Assembly: GCA_947497065.1 (NCBI GenBank)
Contig: CANMEQ010000002.1
Location: 124,001-188,000 of the forward strand
Direction of reading: 5' to 3'
Length of the DNA stretch: 64,000 nt
Origin: an uncultured Paracoccaceae bacterium
GTDB lineage: Bacteria; Pseudomonadota; Alphaproteobacteria; Rhodobacterales; Rhodobacteraceae
Positions 8,499 through 18,300 of the stretch are shown one piece after another. The notes below the pieces were generated by a model, which was given only the letters and a program-made list of their open reading frames with translations, had not been told where the DNA came from and did not search any database. The translations under genes and the position numbers were made by a program. How positions within the stretch are numbered: position 1 is the first letter of the stretch; each line of letters begins with the position of its first letter.

Positions 8499-10255
8499 GG
8501 GGTATTGGTGATCCAACGGCATTGGTAGGGCGCCATCGTGATGTCGCCCGTACCAATGTGGTCACCGGACAGCAGGTCAACCCAGGTTGAATCCGCAATC
8601 AAGTTCAGGGACGAATTCGAAATCGTAACCTGTTCATCGCTGACATTGTGCAACGCGAAAATGGATTGGTGGCGATCCAAGCTTTGCCGCCAAATCCCCA
8701 GCACCCGATCATCCACGGTCGGCAGTGTGAATTGCGTCGCATTGGGGTGGAACGCAGCCTGCTCGCGGCGAACTTCCAACCGACGGCTCAACTGGCCCAA
8801 AACCTGACTGTGAATGCTGCCGGGGTTCGCAAGCTCGGTGCGCAATTTGTCATAATCCCAAACATGGCGGTTGATCGCACGGTTCATGCCGCGCCGCTCC
8901 ACCGCATCATGATCATTGGGCGTGCCCAACAGCGCATGGATGTAGAATGCGGGGATACCTTCCAGCGACATCACAATGGTTTGGGAACATATAAACCGCG
9001 CGAGATGGTACTCGTCCGCACCTTTCACGGTCTCTTTCGTTGCATCAAAGAAGGTCGTGTTCAGCTCATAAGGGGCCTCACCCCCGTCGGGCAGGGACCG
9101 CATCGACACCAATCCGCCAATGTCGCGCACCTTGTCGACGACGATCTTTTGGTCTTCTTCGCTCAACAGGCCTTCCGCAGGGCGCATGCCGATACCGTCA
9201 TGGCTGGCCGTGAAATTAAGATAGGCACATCCCAGCGGGGCAGGGGGCATACCCCGTTGCCACTTGGCCAAATGCTGGGCCGTGCCTGTCATCATCGCGT
9301 GCAAAATAAGCGGCGGCAGCGGGAAGTTGTAAATTACATGCGCCTCATCCCGATCGCCAAAATAGCTCAGGTTTTCGGCTTTGGGCACATTCGTTTCTGT
9401 CAGCAGAACAACCGGCTCAACCTCGTGATCACACAAAAGCCGCATCAGTTTCACCACCGCGTGGGTCTGCGGCAGATGGATCGACGCCGACCCCACCTCT
9501 TTCCACAAAAACGCAACCGCATCCAAACGGATGGTCTGAACACCGTTCTCAATATGCAGGCGAATGATCCGCAAAAACTCCAGCAACACTTCGGGGTTGC
9601 GGAAATCGACATCAATCTGGTCATGGCTAAACGTGCACCAAACGTGGCGCGTGCCCATGGCCGTTTCAACCTCCTGAAGCAGCGGTGTCGTGCGCGGGCG
9701 CGTCACCATGCTCAGATCATCCTCGGGCGACGCCTCAAAGAAAAACTTATCATAGGGATCTTGGCCCTGCCGGTAGGCGTTAAACCAGCGCCCCTGACTG
9801 GACACGTGGTTGAGCACCAAATCCGACATCAGCTTAAAATCTTTCGCAATGCGGTTGATGTCCGGCCAATCCCCCAGCTGCGGGTTCACCGCACGGAAAT
9901 CCGAAACCGCAAAACCATCATCAGACGTGAACGGAAAGAACGGCAAAATATGCACACCGTTGACCACGCCTTTAAGGTTACTGATCAGAAAATCATGCAA
10001 CACATCCAAGGGTTTATGCACGCCGTCTTTAAGCGTGTTGCCATATGTGATCAGCAATGCATCCCGCTGCGACCACATCGTATTGCCCGGCACACGCCCG
10101 CGTCGTCGCATCCGTTGCCCATCCGGCCAGAACGCTTCAATCACTTGATTGGCCAGCGCGTCGTTGTCGACATCAGGATAGATGAACGTCAAATATTTTT
10201 TCAGTTCACGGGTGAAAGGTGCAGTCGATCTGTCGGGTGTTTTTGTATTTGCCAT
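8495..10255 (-). CDS. GH13_18 sugar phosphorylase, probable glucosylglycerate phosphorylase
   Basis: A 586-residue alpha-amylase-superfamily enzyme of the sucrose phosphorylase subfamily. The catalytic set is present: nucleophile Asp245 in TIRLDAVAF, acid/base Glu287 in LLTETNVP, and transition-state stabiliser His352-Asp353 in TASHDGIG. Members of this subfamily cleave sucrose, sucrose-6-phosphate, glucosylglycerol or glucosylglycerate with phosphate. Its stop overlaps the stop of the probable glucosylglycerate synthase gene (convergent), so glucosylglycerate is the most likely substrate and the enzyme would recycle the solute to glucose-1-phosphate and glycerate. Sucrose phosphorylase activity is the main alternative. 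Confidence 0.8.
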   Translation of the reverse strand: MANTKTPDRSTAPFTRELKKYLTFIYPDVDNDALANQVIEAFWPDGQRMRRRGRVPGNTMWSQRDALLITYGNTLKDGVHKPLDVLHDFLISNLKGVVNGVHILPFFPFTSDDGFAVSDFRAVNPQLGDWPDINRIAKDFKLMSDLVLNHVSSQGRWFNAYRQGQDPYDKFFFEASPEDDLSMVTRPRTTPLLQEVETAMGTRHVWCTFSHDQIDVDFRNPEVLLEFLRIIRLHIENGVQTIRLDAVAFLWKEVGSASIHLPQTHAVVKLMRLLCDHEVEPVVLLTETNVPKAENLSYFGDRDEAHVIYNFPLPPLILHAMMTGTAQHLAKWQRGMPPAPLGCAYLNFTASHDGIGMRPAEGLLSEEDQKIVVDKVRDIGGLVSMRSLPDGGEAPYELNTTFFDATKETVKGADEYHLARFICSQTIVMSLEGIPAFYIHALLGTPNDHDAVERRGMNRAINRHVWDYDKLRTELANPGSIHSQVLGQLSRRLEVRREQAAFHPNATQFTLPTVDDRVLGIWRQSLDRHQSIFALHNVSDEQVTISNSSLNLIADSTWVDLLSGDHIGTGDITMAPYQCRWITNTP

Positions 10256-10370
10256 ATCGATACGAAACCATGGTCTTATTCGGAAAACAATTGATTACCG
10301 GTTTCGGCGGGCGAATGCCTAAATATTCGGGAATTTGCCAGTTTTCTGAATGCACATTAATTAATCATTA

Positions 10371-10388
10371 GCGCCAATAATTTGGCGC
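10371..10388. promoter_or_regulatory. Inverted repeat between phosphorylase and urease operon
   Basis: Seven-base arms GCGCCAA and TTGGCGC are separated by TAAT. The site lies in the 236-base divergent promoter region, about 115 bases upstream of the phosphorylase start and 104 upstream of ureD. No T-run follows, so it looks like an operator rather than a terminator. Just upstream is an AT-rich stretch (ATTAATTAATCATTA). Which of the two operons it controls is unknown. Confidence 0.45.
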
Positions 10389-10491
10389 CACGCATAGCCT
10401 GTTCTATGGCATTCCCCGCAATGGTGCGAGGTTTCGTGGCGCGGCGCAAAGAATCTGGTACTCACAGGCACTGGATGAGGGGTGGGCACGC

Positions 10492-11322
10492 ATGCTGGAC
10501 GTCAGCAACGTTCAAAAAGTTACAAAATCCGTGGCGCAACCGCGCGCGCGCGGCAAAGCCCGAGTCAGTGTAAAACCGTTCAACGGGCGCACCGTGCTGG
10601 GCGATTTGCATCAGGCCGGATCACTCAAAGTCGTCTTCCCCCGCACCCAAGGGCCTGACCTTCAAGCGGTGACCGTGAACACCGCAGGCGGCATCACCGG
10701 CGGCGATCAATTCGAAGCCTCCTTCGAGGCGCGCGCCGAAACAACATTGACGGTCACCACACAGGCCGCCGAACGCGCCTATGCCGCCACCACCGAAGCC
10801 GGACAGCTCTCCACAAAACTGCAGGTCGCAGCAGGCGGCGCGATCAACTGGTTGCCGCAAGAAACCATATTGTTCGAGGCCTCAAAATTTAACCGCCAGA
10901 TGCACGTCAACCTCGACGGTGACGCGCGTTTGCTGTTCGTCGAACCACTGGTCTTTGGCAGGCCCGCCCACGGCGAGGCGCTGCGCGATGTGCAGTTCCG
11001 CGACACCGTCCAACTTAACCGCGACGGCGCGCCCCTGTTTCACGATGGCATGGCGATGAACGGCGACCTCAACGCCCAACTGGCCCGCACAGCCCACGGC
11101 GCCGGGGCCTTGGCCTCGGTGATTTATGTCGCCCCGGATGCCGAAGCCCACCTGCCGCAGGTCCGCACGTTTCTGCCCCAACATGGCGGCGCCAGCCTGT
11201 TGCAACCGGATGTTTTGCACATCAGACTGCTGGCACAAGACAGCTTTGTTCTGCGCCAAAGCCTGATACCCATTTTGACCCTGTTGAACATAGGCCCCTT
11301 ACCCCGAGCTTGGATGATTTAG
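10492..11322 (+). CDS. ureD: Urease accessory protein UreD
   Basis: A 276-residue UreD/UreH-type accessory protein. UreD binds apo-urease together with UreF and UreG and helps deliver nickel. Recognisable segments are VFPRTQGPDLQAVTVNTAGG near residue 45, GGDQFEASFEA, and a run of TTQAAERAY typical for the family. It is the first gene of the urease operon; its stop (TAG) touches the ureA start with no gap. The ATG at 10492 has a purine-rich GAGGGGTGGG upstream. Gene order ureD-A-B-C-E-F-G is the usual one in alphaproteobacteria. Confidence 0.93.
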   Translation: MLDVSNVQKVTKSVAQPRARGKARVSVKPFNGRTVLGDLHQAGSLKVVFPRTQGPDLQAVTVNTAGGITGGDQFEASFEARAETTLTVTTQAAERAYAATTEAGQLSTKLQVAAGGAINWLPQETILFEASKFNRQMHVNLDGDARLLFVEPLVFGRPAHGEALRDVQFRDTVQLNRDGAPLFHDGMAMNGDLNAQLARTAHGAGALASVIYVAPDAEAHLPQVRTFLPQHGGASLLQPDVLHIRLLAQDSFVLRQSLIPILTLLNIGPLPRAWMI

Positions 11323-11625
11323 ATGCAATTGACCCCCCGCGAAAAAGACAAACTGCTGATTTCCATGGCCGCCGAAGTGGCCCGCAAACGGTTGGCCCGA
11401 GGCGTAAAGCTGAACCACCCCGAAGCGATCGCGCTCATCACCGATGCCGTGGTCGAAGGCGCGCGCGACGGGCGCAGCGTGGCCGACATGATGGAGGCCG
11501 GCGCACAGGTCATCACGCGCGAGCAATGCATGGATGGCATCGCCGAAATGATCCACGACGTCCAAGTCGAAGCAACCTTTCCCGACGGGACCAAACTGGT
11601 CACTGTCCACAACCCGATCCGCTAG
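11323..11625 (+). CDS. ureA: Urease gamma subunit
   Basis: A 100-residue UreA with the family start [20 protein letters not shown] and the conserved [19 protein letters not shown] and VTIHNPI-like end (VTVHNPIR). Length matches the usual 100 residues. It is the small structural subunit of the (UreABC)3 enzyme that hydrolyses urea to ammonia and carbamate in the cytoplasm. The start directly follows the ureD stop, so translation is probably coupled. Confidence 0.98.
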   Translation: MQLTPREKDKLLISMAAEVARKRLARGVKLNHPEAIALITDAVVEGARDGRSVADMMEAGAQVITREQCMDGIAEMIHDVQVEATFPDGTKLVTVHNPIR

Positions 11626-11634
11626 GAGGTTCCC

Positions 11635-11940
11635 ATGATCCCAGGTGAAATCATGCCCGCAGCGGGCGATTTGGTTCTCAACGACGGCACAGACGCCGTG
11701 ACCTTTATGGTCGCCAACACGGGCGACCGTCCGGTGCAAATCGGGTCGCACTATCATTTCGCCGAGGCCAACGCGGCCCTCGATTTTGATCGCACCGCCG
11801 CACGCGGCATGCGCCTCGACATCGCCGCAGGCACAGCCGTACGTTTCGAGCCGGGCCAACGTCGCGAAGTGAACCTCATCCCCATCGGGGGCGACCGGAA
11901 AATTTTCGGGTTTAATCAAGCCGTGATGGGAGACCTGTAA
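11635..11940 (+). CDS. ureB: Urease beta subunit
   Basis: A 101-residue UreB. It begins [16 protein letters not shown] and carries the conserved [20 protein letters not shown] and RFEPGQ segments of the family. A strong ribosome site (AGGAGG) sits just before the ATG. It is a separate gene from ureA, as in most proteobacteria, rather than fused as in Helicobacter. Two bases separate it from ureC. Confidence 0.98.
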   Translation: MIPGEIMPAAGDLVLNDGTDAVTFMVANTGDRPVQIGSHYHFAEANAALDFDRTAARGMRLDIAAGTAVRFEPGQRREVNLIPIGGDRKIFGFNQAVMGDL

Positions 11941-11942
11941 CA

Positions 11943-13652
11943 ATGGCAACAACAATTTCACGGCACGATTACGCAGCCATGTTCGGCCCCACCACGGGCG
12001 ATAAAGTCCGTCTGGCAGACACCGACCTCATCATCGAGGTCGAGCGCGACCTCACCACCTATGGCGAAGAGGTCAAATTCGGCGGCGGCAAAGTCATCCG
12101 CGACGGTATGGGCCAATCCCAAGCGACCCGCGCTCAAGGCGCCGTCGACACGGTCATCACCAACGCGCTCATCGTCGACCACACGGGCATTTACAAAGCC
12201 GACGTCGGTCTCAAAGACGGGCTGATCCACAAAATTGGCAAAGCGGGCAACCCCGATACGCAAAGCGGCGTGGACATCATCGTCGGCCCCGGCACCGAAG
12301 CCATCGCAGGCGAGGGGCGCATCCTCACCGCGGGCGGTATGGACAGCCACATCCACTTCATCTGCCCGCAACAGATGGAAGACAGCTTGCACTCCGGTGT
12401 GACCACCTGTTTCGGCGGCGGCACCGGCCCCGCGCACGGCACATTGGCCACCACCTGCACCCCCGGTCCTTGGCATATCGGTCGCATGTTGCAGTCCTTC
12501 GACGGCATCCCGATGAACATTGGCCTGTCCGGCAAAGGCAACGCCTCCAAACCTGATGCGCTGGTCGAAATGGTCAAAGGCGGCGCCTGCGCGCTCAAGT
12601 TGCACGAAGACTGGGGCACAACACCGGGTGCCATCGACTGCTGCCTTTCCGTGGCTGATGACATGGACGTACAGGTGATGATCCACACCGACACACTGAA
12701 CGAATCCGGCTTCGTGGAAAACACCGTGGCCGCCATGAAAGGCCGCACCATCCACGCCTTCCACACCGAAGGGGCAGGGGGCGGGCACGCGCCCGACATC
12801 ATCAAAATCTGCGGCGACGCCAACGTTTTGCCCTCCTCCACCAACCCCACACGGCCCTTCACGGTCAACACGCTCGAAGAACATCTGGACATGTTGATGG
12901 TCTGCCACCACCTCGACAAATCTATTCCAGAGGACGTGGCCTTCGCCGAAAGCCGCATCCGCCGCGAAACCATCGCCGCCGAAGACATCCTGCACGACAT
13001 GGGTGCCTTTTCGATCATCGCCTCCGACAGTCAGGCCATGGGCCGCATCGGCGAGGTTCTGATCCGCACATGGCAAACCGCTGACAAAATGAAAAAACAA
13101 CGCGGGCGTTTAGCGGACGAGACCGGCGACAACGACAACATGCGCGTGCGTCGCTACATCGCGAAATACACGATCAACCCGGCAATCGCCCATGGCATTT
13201 CCAAACACATCGGCTCCATCGAAGAAGGCAAACGCGCCGACCTCGTTTTGTGGGACACGGCCATGTTTGGCGTCAAACCGGAAATGGTGTTGATGTCGGG
13301 TACGATTGTCGTGGCGCAAATGGGCGATCCAAATGCGTCGATCCCCACACCACAACCGGTCTATACGCGCTCCATGTTCGGCGCCTACGGCTCTGCCACC
13401 GCGCAAACCTCTGTCAGCTTCATTTCCGGCGCGGCACAAGACGCAGGCCTGCGCGACAGCCTCGGCTTGGCCAAACAAACCATCGCGGTCGAAAACACCC
13501 GCAACATTGGCAAAAAAGACCTGATCCTAAACACGGCCATGCCAACGGTAGAGGTGAACCCCGAAACCTACGAGGTGCGCGCAGACGGCGAATTGCTGAC
13601 CTGCGAACCCGCCGAGGTTCTGCCCATGGCGCAGCGGTATTTCATGTTCTAA
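11943..13652 (+). CDS. ureC: Urease alpha subunit (catalytic)
   Basis: A 569-residue catalytic subunit. Nickel-site motifs are intact: HIHFICPQQ (two His ligands), ALKLHEDWG (the lysine that becomes carbamylated, followed by the conserved His), [11 protein letters not shown], and the active-site flap [15 protein letters not shown]. The N-terminal [17 protein letters not shown] is typical. Length fits full-size UreC, so the enzyme should be active once loaded with nickel. No nickel or urea transporter gene is present within this window. The stop overlaps the ureE start by one base. Confidence 0.99.
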   Translation: MATTISRHDYAAMFGPTTGDKVRLADTDLIIEVERDLTTYGEEVKFGGGKVIRDGMGQSQATRAQGAVDTVITNALIVDHTGIYKADVGLKDGLIHKIGKAGNPDTQSGVDIIVGPGTEAIAGEGRILTAGGMDSHIHFICPQQMEDSLHSGVTTCFGGGTGPAHGTLATTCTPGPWHIGRMLQSFDGIPMNIGLSGKGNASKPDALVEMVKGGACALKLHEDWGTTPGAIDCCLSVADDMDVQVMIHTDTLNESGFVENTVAAMKGRTIHAFHTEGAGGGHAPDIIKICGDANVLPSSTNPTRPFTVNTLEEHLDMLMVCHHLDKSIPEDVAFAESRIRRETIAAEDILHDMGAFSIIASDSQAMGRIGEVLIRTWQTADKMKKQRGRLADETGDNDNMRVRRYIAKYTINPAIAHGISKHIGSIEEGKRADLVLWDTAMFGVKPEMVLMSGTIVVAQMGDPNASIPTPQPVYTRSMFGAYGSATAQTSVSFISGAAQDAGLRDSLGLAKQTIAVENTRNIGKKDLILNTAMPTVEVNPETYEVRADGELLTCEPAEVLPMAQRYFMF

Positions 13653-14116
13653 TGGCTGACTTCACCTGCCAAAAACACCGCCATGCCGGCGCATGGGCCG
13701 ATGCGGTCGATGTCTGCGTGATGACCTATGATGAGCGGTTCTTGCGCCGCAAAGTCATCACCACGCAGGGCGGCCGCGCGGTCCTCGTGGACTTTGAACA
13801 CACCACATCCTTGGACCATGGCGATGCGCTGGAGGCCACGGACGGCTCCTTCATCGAAATTCGCGCCTCCGACGAAGCCTTGCTGAAAATCACCGGCAAC
13901 CTCGTGCCTTTGGCGTGGCACATCGGCAACCGGCACACCCCCTGCCAGATCGAGGCGGATCACCTGTTGATCCAAACCAATCACGTCATGGTGGATATGC
14001 TGCAAAAACTGGGCGCGCATGTGGAAAACATCACCGCCCCTTTCACCCCCGAAGGCGGCGCCTACGGCCACGGGCGCACCCACGGTCACGATCACAGCAG
14101 CGGCCATGCGCACTGA
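13652..14116 (+). CDS. ureE: Urease accessory protein UreE (nickel donor)
   Basis: A 154-residue UreE metallochaperone. The start ATG shares one base with the ureC stop (TAATG). The peptide-binding N-terminal half is followed by the metal-binding domain with HIGNRHTPCQIE and LLIQTNHVMVDMLQKLGA. The C-terminus is a His-rich tail ([16 protein letters not shown]), which in this family stores or delivers nickel. It overlaps ureF by eleven bases. Confidence 0.95.
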   Translation: MADFTCQKHRHAGAWADAVDVCVMTYDERFLRRKVITTQGGRAVLVDFEHTTSLDHGDALEATDGSFIEIRASDEALLKITGNLVPLAWHIGNRHTPCQIEADHLLIQTNHVMVDMLQKLGAHVENITAPFTPEGGAYGHGRTHGHDHSSGHAH

Positions 14117-14741
14117 TCCGGTTCTCACGCTCGCCCAATGGTTTTCGCCCGCCTTTCCGGTGGGGGCGTTTGCCTATTCCCACGGGCTGGAGCAATCCAT
14201 CGAAGAGGGCGACGTCACCGATCCGGCGCAGCTCTCCGCATGGATCAAAGACGTTTTGCGCTACGGGGCCGGCCGCAGCGATGCGCTGTTCCTCAGGGCT
14301 GCCTTCAACGCACCCGACACGGACCTCCCACAGATCGACGCGCGCGCCCGCGCCTTCGTCTCCTCCAAAGAACGGTTGATGGAAACCGATTTGCTCGGCG
14401 CCGCCTTTGGCCGCATCGCAGGGTCGCTGTCGGGGGATGACGTCTCGAAATTCACCTACCCCGTGGCGGTCGGTTGCGCTGCTCGAAAGGCGGATCTGCC
14501 GCTGGACTTGACCATCTCAATGTATCTGCACGCCTTTGTCAGCAGTTTGGTGTCGGTCGGCCAACGTCTGATCCCCATCGGGCAAACGGACGGCCAGCAG
14601 ATCATTCAATCCCTCGCCCCCCTGTGCCAAGAGATCGCGGCACAAGGCGGCACCTTGGATGACCTCTCCAGCACCGCCTTTGCATCCGATATTGCGGCCA
14701 TGCGCCACGAAACCCTCAACAGTCGAGTATTCAGAACATGA
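14106..14741 (+). CDS. ureF: Urease accessory protein UreF
   Basis: A 211-residue UreF beginning [20 protein letters not shown], followed by the conserved [15 protein letters not shown]. UreF bridges UreD and UreG in the nickel-loading complex and gates GTP hydrolysis by UreG. I chose ATG 14106 because family homology begins there; reading further upstream would run through the ureE tail. It overlaps ureE at its start and ureG at its end (four bases), so the accessory genes are translationally coupled. Confidence 0.95.
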   Translation: MRTDPVLTLAQWFSPAFPVGAFAYSHGLEQSIEEGDVTDPAQLSAWIKDVLRYGAGRSDALFLRAAFNAPDTDLPQIDARARAFVSSKERLMETDLLGAAFGRIAGSLSGDDVSKFTYPVAVGCAARKADLPLDLTISMYLHAFVSSLVSVGQRLIPIGQTDGQQIIQSLAPLCQEIAAQGGTLDDLSSTAFASDIAAMRHETLNSRVFRT

Positions 14742-15349
14742 CCACAAACGGACCTTTGCGCATTGGTATCGGCGGGCCGGTCGGTGCGGGCAAAACCACC
14801 CTGACCGCAAAATTGGCACAACACTGGAAAGATCAGTTTTCCGTCGGCGTCATCACCAACGACATCTACACCCAAGAAGACGCGGATGCCTTGGTGCGCA
14901 TGCAGGTGCTGCCATCCGACCGTATCATCGGCGTCGAAACCGGTGGCTGCCCGCACACGGCCATCCGCGAGGATGCGTCGATCAATCTGGCCGCGGTCGC
15001 TGAAATGCGCGAACGCCACCCCGATCTGGATGTGGTGCTGATCGAAAGCGGCGGTGACAACCTGTCTGCAACCTTCTCACCAGAGCTGGCCGACATCACC
15101 CTCTACGTCATCGACGTCGCCGCAGGCGAAGAAATTCCACGCAAAGGCGGCCCGGCGATCACCAAATCCGATGTCCTCGTGATCAACAAAAAAGACCTTG
15201 CCCCCCATGTCGGCGCGGACCTATCCGTCATGGACCGCGACGCCACCAAAATGCGCGCAGGCCGGCCCTTTGTGTTCAGCGCCTTGCGCCACGGCGAAGG
15301 TGTCGAAGAGATCGCAGCCCTCGCACAGAAAATTGGCGGATTGGGCTAA
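14738..15349 (+). CDS. ureG: Urease accessory GTPase UreG
   Basis: A 203-residue SIMIBI-class GTPase. The P-loop is [10 protein letters not shown] (residues 13-22). The nickel-binding region with Cys and His is in [14 protein letters not shown], and the base-recognition motif is [12 protein letters not shown]. UreG supplies the energy for nickel insertion into urease. It is the last gene of the operon and ends three bases before the stop of the convergent tamB gene, with no visible terminator between them. Confidence 0.98.
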   Translation: MTTNGPLRIGIGGPVGAGKTTLTAKLAQHWKDQFSVGVITNDIYTQEDADALVRMQVLPSDRIIGVETGGCPHTAIREDASINLAAVAEMRERHPDLDVVLIESGGDNLSATFSPELADITLYVIDVAAGEEIPRKGGPAITKSDVLVINKKDLAPHVGADLSVMDRDATKMRAGRPFVFSALRHGEGVEEIAALAQKIGGLG

Positions 15350-15352
15350 CCC

Positions 15353-18300
15353 CTAGTAATCGCGCTCAAAGAAAATCCCGACACTGGTTTCACCGTCGCT
15401 GGCCACAGTCCCGCGCGCGGTGAAGTTGCGGTCGATATCAATGTTGATGCTGATCTCGGAATTGTCCGAAGACCCCGCCGTGACCTCCGTATAAACATTC
15501 TCGGAAACATATTTCCCCGCCCGCACGGCGGCATTCCCGTCGTCGTCGGTGATAATATCCAGATCATCCAGATCCAGATCCTCGCGGAAACTATTGATGA
15601 CACCGCCGTTCCCATTGCCCGCCAAGGTCGCCACAGCCGATGCCAACTGGACCGCTTGCAAAGGCGAGATCGACGACAAGTCGCGCCCAAACAGCAGCTG
15701 CGCCAAAACCTCATCTTGGGGCAGGGTGGGCGAGCTTTCGAAGGTGACATCAATATCGTCTGACGTGCCTTCAACAATGATGCTAATCTCGGTCCCCGTG
15801 CTTGCCTCCGTGGTGGCCACCAGCCGCAGGTAGGGTGAAAAATCGCCCTGCAATTGGGCATAGCCTTCATCCAGATCAAACCGTTGGCCCAAAATACTCA
15901 ATCGCCCGCGTACAAGGTCAAACCGCCCGATCGGGATGATATTGTTCGTCGTGCCCGTAATCTCCAGCGACCCGCCCAATTCCGCATCCAAACCACGACC
16001 GCGGACGAAAATCTGCGAAGGCGCGCGAATAGTCACATCAATCGGATACCCAACGCTGGACGAAGATGCGCTCGATTGCGTGTCGTCCTCCGTCTCCCCA
16101 ACGCCCGCGCGGGTCAACGTCTGAATAACCTCGCTGCGCGCGCCCAAATGGGTCACATCCGGCAAACTGCCCAAGGCGCTCACCCCTGTTGACGGAACCT
16201 GCACCTCAACGTCGCTCAGGTCGATCGTCCCTGCAATTGCAGCGCCCCCCGTCAGCGCGCCGTTCACTGTAATCGCCCCATTGGCAAGCGCGCGGTACAG
16301 GTCGGGGTCTTGCACAACAATATCGTCCAGCTCCGCACGCAAGGCCGCTGTGTAAGGCGCAGACAGCCCCACCGGACCAGACAGCGTCAAATCCCCACCC
16401 GACGCGCTTGAACCGCGCAAGTCGATCTGCACTGAGCTACCCGTCAACCGCAATGTCCCGTTCAGGTCTTCGAGCGCCTGCTGAAACGTTGGCGCCGTCA
16501 GCCGTGCGTTGCGTATCGTGATCGGGCCACTAACCGAACTCAATTCAGCGGGCCCATTAACCGTCAGATCAAACAGGGCTTCCCCATTCAGCTGTCGTGG
16601 CGCGATGTACAGGTTCGCCAACGCCAAACGCGCATTGCCCGTTACATCAAGGCTCAGGTCGCCGTCATTCCCAACGCGCCCTTGAACCTGCGCCGCCGTG
16701 TTCACAGGCCCCGTCGCATTGCCCGAAACCTGCCAACCCGCCGCATCCTGAACCGCGTTGATATCCGCCGTCACAGGGCCGGAAAAATCAGCCACAAACA
16801 GCCCCAAATCACGCAACCGCACTGACAGATTTGCCACCGTGTCATTGCCGGATGTAGCGATGTTGCCATTGGCCGTCAGGTTCGGAAACGCAACGTCCAA
16901 CGCATCCAGCCGCAACCGACCCGCTTCGGAAAGCCCAACATTCGCATTGATCCGGCCAAGCCCCGCAAGAATGCTATCGGCCACAGAATTGCCAATCCCC
17001 ACATCCCGCGTCGCAATGCTCACATCCGCATCCAGCGCACCGGTAGGGGTCTCATACGTCCCCTCAAGGTCCACAGACAGCCCACCCGAAACAGGCTGCC
17101 CGATCAACGCGCGATAGGCGCTCAAATCATTGACCGATGCGGTGCCAGATGTGACGACGGAATACCCACCATCCTGCGGCGTCGCGGTTCCATCAAAATC
17201 CGCATTGGCCTGTGGCGCGGTCAGCGATGTATCCAGTGTAATCACGCCATCTGCGTCGGTCTGCACATCCGCTGTCACGGTTGCAGGGCCAGACACCTGC
17301 GGTGCTACCAACCCAATATCTGCCACACGTGCCACCAAACGTGCCGTCGCACCCTCACTGGAATAACTGCCTTGCCCGCTGGCCGAAATGGCATCCCCGT
17401 CAATATCAAACGCGCTCACCCGGGTCTCGCTCGCATCATGCTCGACAGATGCGGTCAGCTCGGTCGCCCCCTTCAAAAGCGGATCAACCTGCTCAATCCC
17501 AACCTGCAAATCATCGCCCACAACGGCGATATCGGCGTTCACCGCGCCGGTTGTCGTGCGGTAGGTGCCGTCGAAACTCACCGTCGCCGCCCCCGACAGA
17601 TCCTGCCCGACCAAGCCCGCATAGGTCGACAAATCCCGCGCCACAAGCACGCTGTCGGTGTCCAGATCATAGCCATCTTCGATAGGGGTGGCCGTGCCTG
17701 TTGCATCCAAACGTGCGTCGGCCAGTGTCGCAGTGGCATCCAATGTGATCGTGCCGTCCTGCGCGGTAGACACATCCGCGCGAATGTCGGCTGGGCCGGA
17801 CAATTCCGGCGTCACCAGCCCCAATTCCGTCAGCGCCGCGGTAAACGACGCATCAACACCGTCTGACGTGATCGTGCCGGTCCCGTCGGCGCTCACGTTC
17901 TCGCTTGCGATGGTAAAGGCCTCAATCCGCGTACCTTCGGTGTCGCGCGCAACCGTGGCAGAAACCTCCGCTTCGCCGGTCAGCAGGGCATCGGCCTGCT
18001 CAATCCCAACTTCTAGATCGTTGGTTGTCGCGTCTGCGGTTATGTCAAAAATACCATCGAAGGGCAGGGCGGTGCCGTTCACTTCAATCGCCCCGCTGCC
18101 CGCCAAATCCATCCCAGCGAGCGCCGCAAAGCGGCTCAAATCATCCGCCGTCACGCGCAGCTCGCCCCGCGTATCAAACCGCTCGTCAGGCCCCTCGATA
18201 TAGGCGCGCACCATCGCATCAATGCCCGCACCCACCAGTGTCAGCTGTTCCAGAACAAAGGGTTCGTTTTCCAATCGACCAAGGTTAATCCGCCCCTCAA

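Noticed and set aside
13110-13478. Long open frames on the strand opposite ureC
   Set aside because: They are shadows of the strongly GC-biased ureC codons; ureC itself has every catalytic motif.
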